Of a stretch of DNA of 64,000 nt, positions 11,971 through 23,536 are shown one piece after another; position 1 is the stretch's first letter; each line of letters opens with the position of its first letter. The DNA lies in the NCBI GenBank assembly GCA_036346355.1, contig CM070583.1, positions 7,440,001 through 7,504,000 of the forward strand, given 5' to 3'. The stretch is from Rhipidocladum racemiflorum. Its lineage: Eukaryota > Streptophyta > Magnoliopsida > Poales > Poaceae. The position numbers and the translations under genes are program-made. A model generated the notes under the pieces. That model had not been told where the DNA came from. It ran no database searches and saw only the letters and a program-made list of their open reading frames with translations.

Positions 11971-12555
11971 TGTCGGGGATTGACTATCTGGTAAAAGACC
12001 ACGGTACCCTCGGGTGATTCCGAGCCCACCGATCATACGGAAGATGCTCGGAGTGGAGCATTACACCTTCCGAGCATACCTGCCCGTCTCACGACCATCC
12101 CTAACGATCACGAGCAAGCATGCTCATAAAAATCACGTCATAACTCAGGCACTTGGTCGGTGGACTCGGTCAATGCTATGAGGATAGAAGGTGGCAACCA
12201 ATCAGCCGAAGATCAGGGGAAATCATACCCGAAATTCAGATAGCGCACAGATCAAGCGCAGCAGATCACGGACATAGTTGCATAGCGTAATTCCAGGGGG
12301 TAGTTACCTTCCATGTATCTCTAGGTGTAGCATTTAAACCCCGCTGTAACAAACAGAAACCCTCGGATAGAATACAATACACTGGAGTAGGGCTATTATC
12401 TCGGCAGTGAGAGGCCTGAACCAGGATAAACTCTGTGTCCCTCTTCTCCCGACCTGGCGTTGCTCGGACGATTTCCTCGGTTAAATGCAGACGAGGGCTC
12501 GTTGATCCCCATTCAATAAGTAAGCTCGACGGAGCCCGTTCTCCAATCGCCGATA
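11971..12555 (+). repeat. 5' LTR of the gypsy element
   Basis: 585 bp, starting TGTCGGGGATTG and ending CGCCGATA; the other LTR keeps the canonical TG...CA ends. The following GGCGCTGTCCGTGGGGA (12558-12574) lies where a tRNA primer-binding site is expected and resembles the TGGCGCC-type site of other grass gypsy elements. TATTTAAACC-like text near 12325 (CATTTAAACC here) may be the LTR promoter. Confidence 0.92.
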
Positions 12556-12613
12556 CCGGCGCTGTCCGTGGGGACGACAGTTTGATTCCCGTATGGATCA
12601 GGATCCTCGAGGA

Positions 12614-14520
12614 TGCCGAACTCGGGGGATACTAGGAATCTCTGCGCCTTCGACGACGTTGAAGACGACGACATGTACTACGCCAGCGACGGCGTGGCCA
12701 ATGTGACCGATCCTATCGATCACAGTGAGTCCGGGAGCTCTTCCCCGGACCCTGGAATGCGAGGACAGGTCCTCCGTTCCCTAGACATTGCCCTCGGAGA
12801 CCACGAGGATGATTATGACGGACTCTACGAGGGCCTGGATATACCAGGCGATCCGAGTTCGACCGAGAGATCGCTGCCTCGTGGGGACACGATGATGTCT
12901 CCATCACATTCATCCCACTCGCCACGCCAACATGGCCGAGCCGTGGCTGAGCCCGAGGTTCGATCCTCGGACGCTGCTAAGCGCGACCATTACGAGGCGG
13001 CCAGACTCCACCTAGAGGCGTCTTTGGGAAAGACCCTTGCGGGCATACGTCACCAAGCGAAAGAAAGGCGAGTGTCCGGAGAAAGAAACTCTCGCGAGTA
13101 TCGAACCCCCGATCGCGTCCCCGTAACGCCGCCGGCTCGCTGGCCGCCGCTCGCGTAATCGAGAACGATTGCAGGCTTTGGCGGCGGCCGTGGCGCTACC
13201 TTCGCAGCCTTCCCGAACAAGTGGACCTAGAGGCCGTGGGCAAGGTCGTGGGCCGAAGATCCGAGAGGCTTGCCACCGAAGCCAAAGTCTCGGATCCTCC
13301 TCACGGCTAGGATGCCCGGAGTGTTTCCCGGGACCATCACAGACGCTCCCCCATGCGCTCGCACAGAGATGAATCTCGGAGCCATGCTCGGAGATCGCCC
13401 CAGGCCGCTAACCTGGTCCGGGAGAGGCCTCGGAATAGCTCCCGAGCAACCTCGGGACGACATACCTACAACCGTCCGGACATTTAGCGTTCGAACGCTC
13501 CATTTAATCGAACGGTCGTCAGCACGACCTCCGCGCGAAGTCTTCTCTCGGCTTGGCCCGCGTGCGGGACGCTGGGCGGAGGACACACGTGGGGACCATT
13601 ATGGTCGAGGGTCTCGCCGCAAAACCCCGAGCTTCGGCTACCAAGCTTTCACGAGCTCTCTCCGGAGTGTCGCATGGCCGAACAGGTTCAAGCCCAGCCA
13701 CATCGAGAGATTCAACGGGACCCAGAACCCGGACGAGTTCCTCTCGATATATACCACCGCCATCCTGGTCACCGGAGGCGATGAAGGGGTAATGGCGAAT
13801 TATCTGCCAACGGTCTTAGATGGAGCTGCTCGTACATGGCTCTTCAATCAAAAGGAAGGGTCCATACGATCTTGGGGCCAGCTCAGTGCCGCGCTCCGAG
13901 CAAATTTCCAGAGTTGTTATATTTGCCCGGGAAAGGAGTGCGACCTTGAGCGCTTGATACAGACGGATGAGGAAACTCTGCGACAGTTCGTCCAGAGATT
14001 CATCCAAGTCCGAAACTCGATCCTGAACATATCAGACGAAGCTGTCGTCCGGGCTTTCAAGTTCGGGGTACGAGATGTGCTCTTCATGCAGGATCTGGAG
14101 ATCCATCCGGATCTAACGGCAAACGAGCTCTTCCGAATGGCCGACCGATACGCCAACGCAAATGAGGCCGTCCAGTGGAAGAAAATGCTAGATGAGGGGA
14201 AGCTACCACCTCAGCCCAGGCTAGAAACCTCCGCTAGCAAAAAGGGCTCGAACTCCGTAGATAAGAAGATCAAGAAGAAGAAGAAAAAGCAGCTCCCACC
14301 GGGCATGGTGGCCGCGGTAGAACAGCAACAGCCCTGAACAACCCAGCCGCAGCGCCGGGGGTTCAACGCTCGGGGAAGAGGCCAGCCACACAGGCCTCGC
14401 GATCGAGGCGACCAAGTGGATCAACGGGGTGACCTCTACTGTCCGCTTCACCAGGCACACGGGCATGACCTACGGAATTGCCGAACGTGGGCTTACCGCC
14501 TGGAGTAGTTTTACAACGGC
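12614..14520 (+). pseudogene. gag of the gypsy element (broken)
   Basis: The gag core reads at 13680-14200 and contains FKPSHIERFNGTQNPDEF and ANELFRMADRYANANEA, typical of plant gypsy capsid domains. An acidic N-terminal part (12614-13158) lies in the same frame but is separated by stops at 13156 and 13228. A lysine-rich run precedes another stop at 14335. Past it the same frame continues to a CPLHQAHGHDLRNC segment, a degenerate zinc-knuckle-like motif, then a stop at about 14503. Several stops fit CAG-to-TAG or CGA-to-TGA changes. Confidence 0.85.
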
Positions 14521-14529
14521 AGGGGTCCC

Positions 14530-15216
14530 ATGCCATCGCTCCCAGAGCAGGGCGAGAAGGGCAAAGGCAAGCAGCCCGTCGAAGAAAACGAAGATGATAT
14601 GGAATATCAAGAACCCCAGAAGCACATTGCGGTTATCTTCGGGGGCTCCTCCTCCTACAAATCCCGCCGGGATCTAAAAGACGTTGCGAGGGAAATACAC
14701 CACGTCGCCCAAGGTAAACCTCCAGTGCAGCAACTCAAATGGTCCGAGTTGTCCCTCACTTTCTCCAAGGACAACTGTCCCCTTGGGATGACCAAACCGC
14801 AGAAGCTTCCGATGGTCGCGAGCCCCACCGTCAGCAACACTGTCGTCGGTCGGGCCCTTATAGACTCTGGGAGCTCCTTGGACCTGATCTCAGCTAAGGT
14901 TTTGGACGAGATGCAGATTCCTCGCTCCAAGATCAAAAGCATAGATGTACCCTTCTTCGGGATAGTCCCGGGCACCTCGATCAAGCCTTTGGGCCAGGTC
15001 GTCCTGCCCGTGACCTTCGGCGGCCCGAGTAACTTCAGAACGGAGCTAATCACCTTCGAGGTGGTGGACTTCGAATCAGCCTACAACGCCATCCTTGGCA
15101 GGCCGGCTTTGGCCAAGTTCATGGCCGCCTTGCATCATGCATATCAGTGCCTAAAGATTCCCGGGCCGAATGGGGTCATAACCGTGAAGGGGAACCACAA
15201 GTCCGCACTGAATTGA
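14530..15216 (+). pseudogene. Retropepsin-like aspartic protease part of pol
   Basis: Same frame as gag. The active-site stretch ALIDSGSSLDLIS lies near 14860-14895, with a second conserved block NAILGRPALAKF near 15090-15125. This is the DSG-type retropepsin of plant gypsy Pol. The frame closes with TGA at 15214, where related elements keep reading. The linker to RT (15217-15620) contains one more in-frame stop and at least one frameshift. Confidence 0.85.
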
Positions 15217-15549
15217 GACGAAAGGGCGCTGGATATGGTCGGGCAGTTACCCACTCGCGGCCCCGACCAAGAGCCGAAGCACTCCCGGCCTAAACTTGCC
15301 CTCCAACCTGGAGGAGAGACCAAGGCAGTTCCGCTCAACGAATCGGAACCCGCCAAGGTCGTACATTTGGGATCTTCTTTAGATCCCAAATAGGAACTTG
15401 AGCTCATCACCTTCCTCCGAGCAAGCTCGGATGCGTTCGCCTGGGAACCATCCGACATGCCCGGGGTCCCTAGGAAGGTGATCGAGCACAAAGCTAGCGC
15501 TCACCGACAAAACCGAAGGCGACAAAACTTAGACGCTTTTCCCCGGAAA

Positions 15550-16237
15550 AGCAGGCGATCATCCGGGAGGAGCTCGATAAACTCCTAAAGGCTGGCTTCA
15601 TCAGGGAGGTCGAACACTCTGAATGGCTGGCCAATCCGGTCTTGGTCAGAAAGAAAGGGGCAAGTGGCGCATGTGCGTCGACCATACGGGCCTAAACGCG
15701 GCGTGCCCGAAGGACAACTACCCGCTGCCTCGCATAGACCAATTGGTCGACGTAACGGCAGGATCGCAAACCATGAGCTTCCTAGACGCTTACTCGGGCT
15801 ATCGTCAGATCAGCCTGTCGCGTGAAGACGAAGAAAAGACCTCCTTCATCACCCCATTCGGTACTTTCTGCTATACGACCATGTCTTTCGGTCTGAGAAA
15901 TGCGGGAGCAACCTTTCAGTGCCTCATGCAGAAAACCTTCGCAGACCAAGTAGGTCGAAACTTGGAGGTCTATGTTGACGACGTAGTGGTAAAAAGCAAG
16001 AGCGCCTCAGGTCACGTGGCTGATTTGGAAGAAACATTTTGTAACCTCAATAAGCATCAAATAAAGTTAAATCCAAAGAAATACGTGTTTGGTGTGAGAG
16101 CTGGCAAGGTGCTCGGCTACATGGTCGGACCACAAGGCGTTGGGGCAAACCCAGAGAAAATCGAAGCCATTGAGAATATGAGACCGCCCACATGCCTAAA
16201 GGAAGTACAAGCTTTGACCGGGCGAATGGTCGCTTGA
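15550..16237 (+). pseudogene. Reverse transcriptase domain of pol
   Basis: RT motifs read in order: WRMCVDHTGLNAACPKDNYP, FLDAYSGYRQI, TPFGTFCYTTMSFGLRNAGA, and the catalytic YVDD box (EVYVDDVVVKS) at about 15970-16000. The piece before 15660 (EELDKLLKAGFIREVEHSEW) is in a different frame, so one base appears lost in the run at 15655-15662. The frame stops at 16235 at the thumb region. Confidence 0.92.
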
Positions 16238-16446
16238 GCTTGTTCATTTCCTACCGGGGAGCGAGGACTACCTTTCTTTAAAGTCCTCCGCAAGCACGAT
16301 GGCTTTACATGGACGGAGGAAGTCGAACGCTCTTTCAAAGAGTCAAACAAGACATTTCCAAACCACCCGCCCTCGCCACACCCGCAACGGGGAAGGATTG
16401 TTACTATACCTAGCGGCAACCCGCAGTCGTAAGTGCAAGATTAACG

Positions 16447-18541
16447 GTGGAGAGGGATGGTGTCCAACGACCCATCTATTATGTCAGCGAAGTACTGCAC
16501 GGACCAAAGGAGCGATATCCTGAAGTTCAAAAGTTCCTGTATTCGTTGCTGATGGCTTCCAGGAAGTTACGGCACTACTTTCAAGCCCACAGGATCACGA
16601 TACCAACCAGTTTCCCGCTCAGAGAAATTCTGAAAAACCAGGACGCCAGTGGTCGTATAGCCAAGTGGGCCATGGAGCTCGCGGAATTCGAAATAATATT
16701 TTCAGCCCGCACGGCAATCAAATCACAAGTTCTGGCTGATTTCGTGGCAGAATGGTCGGCTCCAGCACCAACAGCCGGCGAGACCACCGGATCAAGGGAA
16801 AACCATTGGATCTTGTATTTCGACGGATCCCGAGCATATGAGCGCTCAGGGGCTGGCGTCGTTTTGGTCTCCCCGGATGGAGAACAAATCCAATACGCCA
16901 TCCAACTACATTTCGCCGCGACCAACAACGCGGCGGAGTACGAAGGCCTCTTGGCCGGACTTCGAGCGTGTAAATCGTTAGGAGTCCAACGGCTCACTGT
17001 GATGGGCGATTCACAGTTGGTCGTGAACCAGGTCAACAAGGAGTATCAATGTTCCGATACCTCAATGGCGCTTTACATGGCCGAAGTAAGGAAGGTGGAG
17101 AAATACTTCAGGAATTTCGAAGTAATCTACATCCCAAGGAAGGACAATTCCCTGGCCGACCAAATGTCTAAGGTCGGTTCCTCTCAAACTACCGCACCAG
17201 CGGGGGTGCTCGTCGAGCACCTATACAAGCCCTCCATCCCCTCTGAAGAGGAGGCATCAGAGGCCGACGGTAGGGTCTCCTTCCTCGAGCAAAGTGCAAG
17301 TTGGATGACGCCATTCATCCAATACCTTGCGCATGGGACATTGCCCAAGGAAGAAGCTGAGCGTTCCCGGCTAACAAGGCGATCTTCTCAGTACAAACTG
17401 ATTGAAGGCGACCTATACCGAAAAGGCGCATTAGGAATCCTTTCCAAATGCGTCTCTCAGGAGGAAGGCCAGTACCTTCTTCGTGACATCCATGAAGGAA
17501 TGTGCGGAGCTCACTCGTCATTCAGGACACTTGTGAGTAAGGCCTTCCGACTGGGATACTACTGGCCTACGGCCTTGGCGGATGCACGGTCGATCGTAAC
17601 GACCTGTCGAGCATGCCAGTTTCATGCTCGCAAAATCCGTCAGCCGGCCTATGCCCTGCAAACCATACCGCTCTCGTGGCCGTTCTCGACCTGGGGACTC
17701 GACGTCCTCGGACCTTTCCCCCGGGGTCAGAAAGGCTGCAAATACTTGCTCGTGGACATCGACACTTTCACCAAGTGGATAGAGGCCGAGCTTGTATCGA
17801 CCATCTCGGCCCAGGCAGCCAAGAGGTTCCTCCGCAGCAACATAGTGACTCGGTTCGGGATACCCAACCGTCTGATCACGGACAATGGGACCCAGTTCAC
17901 CAGTGAATTGTTCCAAAGTTACTGCGAGGAGGTCGGGACCAAGGTCTGCTTCGCCTCTGTGGCACATCCACAGAGCAATGGAGCAGCCGAACGAGCAAAT
18001 GGGCAGTTAGTTCAGGGCATAAAAAAGAGGGTTTTCAAAAGCCTCAACCAAAGACAATAAAGTGGGTGAACGAAGCTTCCGCCATTCTTTGGTCCGTCTC
18101 GCACTACACGACAAGTCGGCCACAAAGTAAACGCCTTTCCAACTCGTCTATGGTGTGGAAGCCATTTTGCCTGCCGAAATTGTGCTGGGCTCCCCAAGGG
18201 TGCAACTGATCGATTCCATCGATCAGGAAGTCGAGCGCCTCATCGACCTGGACCTCGTCGAAGCAACACGCGAACGGGCACTGCTCCGGTCTGCGGTTTA
18301 CCTACAAGCTCTTCGTAGGCACGCAGCCAAGTCAGTCCGACCAAGGGCCCTGCAAGTTGGTGACATGGTCCTACGAAGAGTTCAAGACTTGTCAAAAGCC
18401 AATAAGCTGACCCCGAGGTGGGAGGGGCCCTACACGGTCGTATCCACAGCACGCCCGGGGGCTGCTCGCCTCGTGATGGAAGACGGTCGGGAGCTCGCCA
18501 GCACCTGGAACATCGACCAACTACGTAAATTCTACGTTTAG
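16447..18541 (+). pseudogene. RNase H and integrase part of pol
   Basis: RNase H reads at 16800-17180, with LYFDGSRAYERSGAG, AEYEGLLAGL, MGDSQLVVNQV and PRKDNSLAD holding the expected D-E-D-D residues. The integrase zinc-binding region (GMCGAHSSFRTL...CRACQFHA, HHCC-type) follows at 17500-17630. The DDE core has Asp in WGLDVLGPFP, Asp in LITDNGTQF and Glu in NGAAERANG. The long frame (16447-18060) ends at a stop/frameshift. The C-terminal integrase segment with a GDMVLRRV-type module continues at 18155-18541 in another frame. Confidence 0.93.
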
Positions 18542-19273
18542 ACGCATATCTCTATCTCACGACCTTTGCGTTTCTTCCGATAAGTTATTTTCCTTCCTAC
18601 TTCCGACTTTGTCCTCGCTTTATCAAACGAGCATCGTCGACTACCGGCACTGCGGGCGAGCTTAACCAACGAATATGTACACACCATTCCTCTTGGGCAC
18701 CGGTCGGAAGCTCGCCCATCCGATCACTTTCCACAGTAGATCTTCGCTGTATGTGTGGTCGGTCGCGAGCATTCCCTAAAGCCCGGTACAGCACCTACTC
18801 GGGTATGGTGACCCTACGTATTGTCGGCCTAAGCCCGTCTGCTCTACGAGCGTAACAATACTCGCGCGTGTCTCTTTCTCGACTCGAGCGACCTATTTTG
18901 ATCGTTCAAAAAATGCGTTACGCTCAAAGATCCCCTCAGCTCTCCCATGAACAAACTCGTGCTCGCAACGTTAGGGGCATGACCTTTGTCCATGGCAGGG
19001 GCTCCGTGCGATAAGGACGTTCCATCCTTCCATCCTTTTCACCAAGTTTTTTGGCTAGGGACTCTTTGCTCATACTATCTTTTTTACCTGGTTGCTCGTG
19101 TTCGTATTGTATGCCCCTATGCAGGAACCTGATCTTTTCTCTACAGGGCCGATTTCGAGCAGGCACGCATCAGGAGCAAAATAGGCAAGGTGCGACATTC
19201 ATAATTTTGCTCATTAAACCAAAAGATTGTTTTTTACAGGTTTTTACACGAACTAAAGAAAAAAGAAGAGAAG
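18542..19273. other. Non-coding spacer between pol and the antisense gene
   Basis: About 730 bp after integrase and before the last exon of the opposite-strand gene. No supported frame on either strand. It may hold the 3' UTRs of both convergent units. Confidence 0.4.
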
Positions 19274-22200
19274 CTAAGTCCTATGCTCGGCTTGGAGGGC
19301 AGCAAGCTCCTCCTTAAGGGAGTCAACCTCCGCCTCCAAGTCCAAGACTTTCCGCCGAGCCGCGCGACCTTCGGCCGCGCTTTCCCGAAGACGTTGCGCC
19401 TCCTTGAGCTGGGTCTCCTCGCGCTCCCGAGCTCGCTGGAGGTCACGGCGCAGGTCGGGGACCTCCTGCCGTAGCTTCACCAACTCCTCCTCAAGCTCGG
19501 CACACTTCAGCGCTGAAGTGCTCTTCACCGCCTCGCTCTGGGAGAGTTGGTCTCGAAGCCCGACGATGAGGCTCCTCGCCGACTCCAGCTCCTTCAGGTC
19601 GGCCTCGTGCACCTCGGAGACCCGACGCTCGAGATCAGCGATCTTGGCGTCTTGCTCGTGGTGGTACGCCCAGTACTCTTCTGCTAGAACCGCGGAGGCA
19701 TCGATGTCCTCCATGGCCTTCACAGCGAATTTCAGGCGAAAAAGGAAAGAAAAAGAGTCAAAGAAGCATCAAGAAAATTGTTCGACTTATGAGAAAGGAA
19801 GAAGCGACGCACTTACCAGAAGAGCCCGACTGACCAACTTATCTTGGAGCCGCTGGCGGTCGGTTGCGCCAGCTCGGAAAAAGGGATTGACCCACGCGGG
19901 ATCGTCCTGGTCCCGAGCTGGCATGTCAAGTTCTTGCCCCTCCTGGGCACCCGGTGCCCCCAAGAGGGCGACGGCCTTTTGCCCCTCAACCAACCTCAGG
20001 TCGCCCTGAGGTTGATCTTCCTCGACAGGCGGCTCGTGGCCGCCATCCTCCTGCTCGGCCGTTGCGCTCGGGGGCTGGACGCCAACTACGAGCGCACCCG
20101 CACCTTGCTCCGCGGCCGAAGAGGATTGGTAGACGACGACCGTCTCCTCTCCTTGCTCCGCAGCCGGAGACAATTGGTCGACGATGACCGTCTCCTCTCC
20201 TTGATCCGCGGCCGGAGACGATTGGTCGACGATGACCGTCTCCTCTCCTTGATCCACGGCCGGAGACGATTGGTCGACGACGACCGTCTCCTCTCCTTGC
20301 TCCGCGGCCGGGGGCGATTGGTCGACAACGACCATCTCCTCTCCCTGCTCCACGGCCGGAGGCAGCTGGTCGACGACAGCCACCTCCTCTCCTTGATGCT
20401 CGGCCAGGGGCATCTGGTCAACGACGACCACTTCTTCCCCTTGGCCCATGGCCGAGGCGCATCGCACGGCGGCCAACACCTCCTCTCCTTGACTCGCGGC
20501 CGGGGGCGGTTGGTCGAAAGCGATCGACCCCTGGCCCTCGGAACCCGTTGCCTGGGCCTCACTCACGCTCGCCCCTTCATAAGGGGCCAAGGCCGTGGCT
20601 CCTTGGTCCTCGGCCCCTTGAGGGTCTCGCTCCTCCGCGGCCGGAGTCAGCTCCACGTCCGCTGGGGGAAGCTCGGGTTCCTCTGAGGCCGCGGCTGGCA
20701 CCAGCTCCTCCTCGGCCTCGGCCATCACTTGGTCGAAGACGCAGTCGAGCTCGGCGTCAACTGCAGAGTCGAGAATCTCCTCAGCCATATGAGGGAAGTC
20801 CAAGGACAACATCCGAGCTATCACGCCCACGCCAAGCGGAGTGGGGTTAGCCCGGGAAAAATCGCAAGCAAAAGCAAAGAAGTTCGGCAAAGGAACCACA
20901 CAAGACTTACCTTCCGCCCGACGAGCGGCGTCCTCGCCCTCGGCTTCCTCGCTTGGGGCCACAGGCGCCCTGCCCGTGGCGGCCTCGTAGGCATTGGCAA
21001 CGGCCACGACGTGTTCTTCTGTGGCGTCGCTAGCCCGTGCCATCGCCGGGTCGACATCGTCCATGTCGACCCCTTCCAGCGCCGAGGTCGATCGAGAAGA
21101 CGACCTCCTGCTCCTTCTGACCAGAGCATAGGCATCTTCCTCCTCTTCCTCCTCCTTAGGGTCCTCGACCACCTGAGCGAGCTGGTCCTGGAGGGCCTTG
21201 ATTTTCCTCTCCAGCTGCTCCTTGCTCGGGGCGGACCTGGCCTCCTCCTCGGCCTTCCTCGCCTGCTCGGCAAGCTGTTCCAGTCGGCCCATCAGCTCCG
21301 GCTTCTTCCACTTGAAGTCATCAAACCAGGTTCGAAGCTCTCTTACCTCCCTCCGGTCGGTGTACTCGAGATGTTGCGCGGGGGGAGCCCTGGTTGAAGC
21401 CCGGCGCTTCGACCGCTTGGCGCGAGGAGGCGAGGCGGATGCTTGGCGGCCTCGACCCGCCGACCTCTTGCGAGAACCCTGGTCGGGTGCCGCTTACGGC
21501 AGCCGCTCCACGCCGCCACGGCGAGCTCGAGGGCGACCTTCTCCGCAAAGCGAGAAAAGGAGAGATGAGCTCGGGAAACATGCCCTCGGGCAGAGCAAAC
21601 AAAAATACTTACCGCGTCGCTGCGGTCAAAAACATTCTTGGGGATCTGACGATTGGGCGTCAGCTCCTTCTCCTTCAGGGCGCCGAACATCTCGGCGACC
21701 CTCTCCTCGACCCAGTACGTCCTCGGAGCTGCAACACGACCAAGTGTTAGAAGAAAAAGTAGCGCCAATCACCAGGAAGCAACAATGTTTGAAAAAGTGC
21801 TCGAGGAACGCACCTGCGTTGTCTTCACGGGTGAAGTCCTGCCACCCGGTCACCTCGAAGAAAGGATGCTCGCGGCGCCGCAGGGGGGACACCCGGTTGA
21901 AGGAAAAATCCCGGGCAATGTCCCGACCAGTGAGCCCCATTTGGGCGAGCTCGTTGATCGTCCTGAGCACCCGCTCCTCCTCAGGCTGCACGGGCGGGCG
22001 CGCCGACTCAGTAGGCGGGGCGGCCTCCCCAGTATAGACCAACTAGGATCCCTCCGCCTTCTTCTGGTAGAACCAAAGGTCGGCCCAACCTGACACCGAG
22101 TCCTTCAAAGCAACGAGAGGGTACTCGTATGGTCAGTTGGGCAGAAGGCGAAGGTAAACGCAGCCGGCGGGACCATCCTGGCCAGTGCGGAAAGGAGAGT

Positions 22201-22498
22201 AGAAGTGGAAGAAAAGACTGGCGGTGGGGATCACACCCACGAACGCCTCGCAAAGGTGGGAGAAGATCGCGAGGACGAGAATGGAGTTAGGGTGGAGATG
22301 AGAGATCTCGCACCCGTAAAAGGCGAGTACGGAGACAAGAAACTCGCTCTCGGGCAAGCGGAGCCCGTTGACGGCATACAGCTCGCAGGAGACAATCTCT
22401 CCCTCCCGCGGTGTCGGCGCCGCGTCACCTCCAGGCGCTCGACCCGAGCTTGGGTCGACATGCCCCTCGCTTGCAGCGCTGGAGCCTCCTCCGGTCAT
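19274..22498 (-). pseudogene. Spliced antisense gene carried inside the gypsy element (Transposase_28-like, coiled coil)
   Basis: Exons inferred on the minus strand: 22498-21814, 21728-21613, one ending at 20911 (its start near 21540 is unsure), 20817-19817, and about 19717-19274. Donors are GTGCG or GTAAG and acceptors end in AG. The first exon carries SEFLVSVLAFYGCEISHLHPN and SHLCEAFVGVIP, which I recognise as the 'putative gypsy type transposon' (Transposase_28) domain. The middle exons are Arg- and Glu-rich. The large exon holds 16-residue repeats. The last exon encodes a ~145-residue coiled coil. Two in-frame stops break exon 1 (TGA near 22130 where Trp fits, TAG near 22043 where Gln fits); all later exons are open. 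The function of this family is unknown to me. Confidence 0.75.
20095..20480 (-). repeat. 48 bp coding minisatellite in the antisense gene
   Basis: About seven tandem units of 48 bp, each encoding 16 residues of the form GEETVVVDQSSPAAEQ. Units near 20130-20340 are almost identical; outer ones drift. The 48 bp period keeps the reading frame. Confidence 0.88.
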
Positions 22499-22947
22499 CC
22501 GCTAATCCCGGCGTGCCATGGCCGAAGGGAGAAGGAGGGCGAAGAAGGTTCTTGGGCTCTAAGGCTCTTGGAAAATTCTGGCCGAGGACGAGCAAGTGCG
22601 CAATAGCCCCGTCCTTTCCCAAATGAGCGAGTCGTGGCTGTGGCAATGGCGTTAAAAGCCACCGCTATCGCATAGCGACACTGTTCCAAGACGGGCGGAA
22701 ACCGCCAAGAAAGGCGCACTTTCCGAAACCGCCATCACAGGGAGGCTTCTCGGAGAAGGAACCGAAAAAAACAACCAAACGTCGCGCCCCTACACAATGG
22801 ACGCGCGACGGGCGAGAAGGTCGCCTCCCGACGCAAAATGGTCGTAGATCACGACTAAAGGAAATTCAATCCCTCCTTCAGGTCTTCTTAGTCTCAAGGG
22901 GAAGCCCGAGCAAAGATGGTTCCCCACTTGAACCTCGGGGGCTAGCT

Positions 22948-23531
22948 GTTGGGGATTGACTATCTGGTAAAAGACCACGGTACCCTCGGGTGATTCCGAG
23001 CCCACCGATCATACGGAAGATGCTCGGAGTGGAGCATTACACCTCCCGAGCATACCTGCCCGTCTCACGACCATCCCTAACGATCACGAGCAAGCATGCT
23101 CATAAAAATCACGTCATAACTCGGGCACTTGGTCGGTGGACTCGGTCAATGCTACGAGGATGGAAGGTGGCAACCAATCAGCCGAAGATCAGGGGAAATC
23201 ATACCCGAAATTCAGATAGCGCACAGATCAAGCGCAGCAGATCACGGACATAGTTGCATAGCGTAATTCCAGGGGGTAGTTACCTTCCATGTATCTCTAG
23301 GTGTAGTATTTAAACCCCCCTGTAACAAACAGACACCCCCGGATAGAATACAATACACTGGAGTAGGGCTATTATCTCGGCAGTGAGAGGCCTGAACCAG
23401 GATAAACTCCGTGTCCCTCTTCTCCCGACCTGGCGTCGCTCGGACGATTTCCTCGGTTCGTACGACGGGGCTCTGTTGATCCCCCATTCAACAAGTAAGC
23501 TCGACGGGAGCCCGTTCTCCAATCGTCGACA
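22948..23531 (+). repeat. 3' LTR of the gypsy element
   Basis: 584 bp, starting TGTTGGGGATTG and ending CGTCGACA. Just upstream, CCTCGGGGGCTAGC (22934-22947) occupies the polypurine-tract position. The target duplication GTTTC follows at 23532. Confidence 0.92.
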
Positions 23532-23536
23532 GTTTC

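Larger units (their letters stand above)
11971..23531 (+). mobile_element. Full-length, decayed Ty3/gypsy LTR retrotransposon
   Basis: Two LTRs (11971-12555 and 22948-23531) bound it, with an exact 5 bp target duplication GTTTC (11966-11970 and 23532-23536). The + strand order is gag, protease, reverse transcriptase, RNase H, integrase; integrase last is the gypsy arrangement. Every domain frame is broken by stops or shifts, so it cannot move alone. By eye the LTRs differ at about 20 positions plus one scrambled short stretch (12473-12500), so the insertion is not recent. About 4.4 kb between pol and the 3' LTR carries a spliced gene on the opposite strand (19274-22498). Confidence 0.93.

Noticed and set aside
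20095..20480. CRISPR-like array from regular repeats
   Set aside because: Units are contiguous with no unique spacers and lie in a plant retrotransposon; it is a coding minisatellite.
19844..20686. 280-residue + strand frame with RGRRRLVDDDRLLSL repeats
   Set aside because: Mirror of the 48 bp repeats of the antisense gene; the minus-strand reading has the splice sites and recognisable domains.
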